A DNA stretch of 64,000 nt. Source: Bifidobacterium saguini DSM 23967 (GTDB taxonomy: Bacteria; Actinomycetota; Actinomycetes; Actinomycetales; Bifidobacteriaceae). The notes under the pieces were generated by a model that did no database searches, was not told the DNA's origin, and worked only from the letters and a program-made list of their open reading frames with translations. Positions 61,984 through 64,000 of the stretch are shown here, in pieces (the first letter of the stretch is position 1; each line of letters begins with the position of its first letter). The stretch lies in NCBI RefSeq assembly GCF_000741715.1, contig NZ_JGZN01000006.1:221653-285652 (forward strand), written 5' to 3'. Both the position numbers and the translations under genes were made by a program.

Positions 61984-63192
61984 ATGGACAAGAACGCCAA
62001 TACCCTGGGCGAAGCCATACCCGAAACCCGATGCGAACGCTGCGACCAGCCCATCCTCCACGAGGCGGACGAATACGAGTGCGAGTCATGCCAGAGCATC
62101 ATATGCGGCGACTGCTGCGACGAATGCCAATGCGGCGACATCGTATGCGAAACATGCATGGGACACTGCAACGAATACCGGTGCGAGACCCTGCTGTGCG
62201 AAAACTGCAGAAGCACCTGCGAAGCATGCCGCGCCACGGTATGCGAGGACCACGCATACCGTTGCTCGCAATGCGGCGACACCCTATGCGACAGTTGCCG
62301 CAACGGGTGCGGCGAATGCGGAACCGTGCTATGCGACGAATGCGGCACATACTGCAGTGAATGCGAGGACTACCTCTGCGACGATTGCCGGCAATGGTGC
62401 GGCGACTGCGAGGAATGGCACTGCGACAGGGACATTGAATCGCACGAAGGACAGCCGAGGAAAACCTCATACCGTAACCCCTACGAAGGCAGACCGGTCG
62501 GGGAAGCGTTCACGGTCGGCCTTGAAATCGAAATCGACGGAGTGCACGACCGGCACGAAATCCAGGAACACCACCTCATAGCCGCATGGAGCAGGGACGG
62601 AAGCCTCCACAACGGCGGCTCATGCGAATACCAGACCCAACCCATGACCATGCACGACCTTCACGACATCACACGACTGGTGGAAACCATTCCCGACCAC
62701 GCCGGCAACGCGGGAGGCCACATGCACATCAGCCGCACCCCACGCCAGACCGCCGGACGCTGGTACTGGGCATTGAAGGGACTCACTGACAATCAGGCCG
62801 CAAGCCTCAACATGAGACACGCCACCGGATGCCACTGGTGCCATCTCACCCACCTCCAATACCACGGCAAGGACACCGCCGTCAACGACGACCACGAAAC
62901 CACCATCGAACTGCGAACCTTCGGCGCATGGAACGCCAACACCGCCGACCAGCTGGCCGCCGCCATCAACTGGGCTCACGGCATGTGGCGCTTCTTCCAA
63001 AAACACCCGAGGGGAAGCCTCAAGACCCGCGACATCATGGCCACCAGCCGCACCATGCACGCCAACGCCACACAACCCCAGCCACAAAGCCTAACCATGC
63101 GACTGGCAGACCGGAAAAACCGGCAGGAATACGAACGCCGCATCGATGCCGTGCGCCGCGCAATGAAAGGAAACCAAACATGTGCGTTCTAG
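61984..63192 (+). CDS. Amidoligase with cysteine-rich zinc-ribbon N-terminus
   Basis: A 402-aa protein. Residues about 15-150 hold some 33 Cys in repeated CxxC units (CERC, CESC, CENC, CEAC, CSQC, CGEC, CDEC, CDDC...), a likely array of zinc ribbons. The C-terminal domain follows the amidoligase pattern (glutamine-synthetase-like fold): FTVGLEIEIDG, AAWSRDGSLHNGGSCEYQTQP, NAGGHMHIS and HETTIELRTFGAWN. Such enzymes use ATP to form amide bonds between carboxyl and amino groups. It overlaps the next gene, a class II glutamine amidotransferase, a pairing described for amidoligases of phages and prophages. Substrate unknown. Confidence 0.85.
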   Translation: MDKNANTLGEAIPETRCERCDQPILHEADEYECESCQSIICGDCCDECQCGDIVCETCMGHCNEYRCETLLCENCRSTCEACRATVCEDHAYRCSQCGDTLCDSCRNGCGECGTVLCDECGTYCSECEDYLCDDCRQWCGDCEEWHCDRDIESHEGQPRKTSYRNPYEGRPVGEAFTVGLEIEIDGVHDRHEIQEHHLIAAWSRDGSLHNGGSCEYQTQPMTMHDLHDITRLVETIPDHAGNAGGHMHISRTPRQTAGRWYWALKGLTDNQAASLNMRHATGCHWCHLTHLQYHGKDTAVNDDHETTIELRTFGAWNANTADQLAAAINWAHGMWRFFQKHPRGSLKTRDIMATSRTMHANATQPQPQSLTMRLADRKNRQEYERRIDAVRRAMKGNQTCAF

Positions 63193-63872
63193 TGACCAGC
63201 AAAGCCGGCACCATGCCCAGCCTCAGCCAAATCGCACTCATGAGCGAAGCCAACCCGGACGGCGCGGGAATCGCATGGCACGACGGAACCCGCCTCCACA
63301 GGTACCGCAACACCGACAACCAACAAACCATTCTCTACATGCTCACCCACTGGCAGGAACTCGAAAAACACCCGTTCCTACTCCACTTCCGCTACGCCAC
63401 CCACGGCAAGGTCAGCACGGAGAACACCCACCCATTCCAATACCACCTCACGGACGGAAGCACCGGCTACATCGCCCACAACGGCATAGCCCACGACCAC
63501 ACGAACGGCCCATACGCCAACGACAGCCGAAACGCGATACTCGCATGGCAAACCGGCCAAACCAGCCTCACGGACGGAAGCCAAGGCCAATACGCGCTCA
63601 TAGACAGCAACGGGGAAATCCGATGGATAACCCGAACCGGCATACCCGTACACGGCCAAACCGGCACCATCAACGTCAGCAATCTCAACTGGGTCAGCCG
63701 ACCGACCATCTACCAGATGGACGAATGGGACACCTACCGGTTCAACAGGGAAGACGACGAATGGGAGGAAGGATACCAAGCCGGATACCAGCAGGCACTC
63801 GATGAATACGGAATCCTCGAAATCGAGGAACCCGACAGCCTCGACTACACACCCCACCCAACCTACCACTGA
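63180..63872 (+). CDS. Class II glutamine amidotransferase domain protein
   Basis: A 230-aa protein. It starts MCVLVTSKAG, so removal of Met exposes Cys as N-terminal nucleophile. SEANPDGAGIAWHDG, FLLHFRYATHGKVSTENTHPFQ and GYIAHNGIAHDH match the glutamine-binding loops of Ntn-hydrolase amidotransferases (GlnB/PurF/GlmS type). The C-terminal 60 residues are acidic. It overlaps the amidoligase gene by 13 bp, so it most likely feeds that enzyme ammonia from glutamine or trims a glutamyl product. Confidence 0.88.
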   Translation: MCVLVTSKAGTMPSLSQIALMSEANPDGAGIAWHDGTRLHRYRNTDNQQTILYMLTHWQELEKHPFLLHFRYATHGKVSTENTHPFQYHLTDGSTGYIAHNGIAHDHTNGPYANDSRNAILAWQTGQTSLTDGSQGQYALIDSNGEIRWITRTGIPVHGQTGTINVSNLNWVSRPTIYQMDEWDTYRFNREDDEWEEGYQAGYQQALDEYGILEIEEPDSLDYTPHPTYH

Positions 63873-63881
63873 CCGATAGGA

Positions 63882-63990
63882 GTCGTGCCACCCATGAATC
63901 AAGGGTGGCACGACGGCCTCCGGCAGGCCAAGGGGACTCGAGCCGTCCCCTTGGCAATCCCCTGGAAATCGCCGCGCGATCCGCGCGGCG
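63882..63990. repeat. Three tandem hairpins after the amidotransferase
   Basis: GTCGTGCCACCC/GGGTGGCACGAC (63,882-63,914, 12 bp), GCCAAGGGGAC/GTCCCCTTGGC (63,927-63,955, 11 bp) and CGCCGCGCG/CGCGCGGCG (63,970-63,990, 9 bp). The first probably terminates the operon. A series of three is more than termination needs. Confidence 0.75.
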
Positions 63991-64000
63991 CCGGCCCCCG

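Overview
The window is high-GC actinobacterial DNA and almost certainly from a Bifidobacterium, most likely the B. longum group. The main evidence is phosphoketolase (xfp) next to pta and ackA, the last steps of the bifid shunt. A LacI-family operator of the type used in bifidobacterial central carbon control also lies in the pyk promoter.

Positions 1 to about 33,900 are ordinary chromosome. In order: the 3' end of coaE, a 21-bp-periodic inverted repeat array, uvrB, a TerC-family membrane protein, pyk, a NUDIX hydrolase, an unusual tRNA with anticodon CAA, an ANTAR response regulator overlapping polA, a Nif3-like protein, a second NUDIX hydrolase and glgX. Then come a surface protein truncated at its 3' end, a coiled-coil membrane-anchored protein, a gene remnant, tRNA-Pro, a DUF998-like membrane protein, a DJ-1/PfpI protein, aroA, the acetate pathway genes ackA, pta and xfp (all minus strand), guaA, a DUF1846 protein, an OafA-type acyltransferase fused to an SGNH domain, and prs.

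From tRNA-Gln (about 33,984) to the right edge the DNA is accessory. It consists of tightly packed, C-rich genes joined mostly by ATGA overlaps and mostly of unknown function. I read it as one end of a large integrated mobile element (prophage, integrated plasmid or ICE) that uses tRNA-Gln as its likely attachment site. The left edge holds a divergent pair of XRE regulators with palindromic operators. Next are a two-HTH DNA-binding protein, a DUF2637 membrane protein, and a winged-helix replication initiator with an iteron array inside its own gene. A long string of small genes follows, together with four tRNA genes whose anticodons all begin with C. Then come an excisionase-like protein, an MmcB-like nuclease, zinc-ribbon proteins, a minus-strand operon containing an orphan Cse2/CasB-like protein, a Phd/RelE toxin-antitoxin pair, a DivIVA-like coiled coil, and a PD-(D/E)XK-like gene broken at a run of nine G. 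The right end carries RecQ coupled to a protein with three XRE domains, then a cysteine-rich amidoligase coupled to a class II glutamine amidotransferase. No integrase, terminase, capsid or conjugation ATPase is visible, so the element must continue past the right edge.

The strongest novelty candidates are the amidoligase/GATase pair, the orphan Cse2-like protein, the G9 contingency locus, the family of covarying 39-bp palindromes, the iteron origin inside the initiator gene, and the 21-bp array upstream of uvrB.
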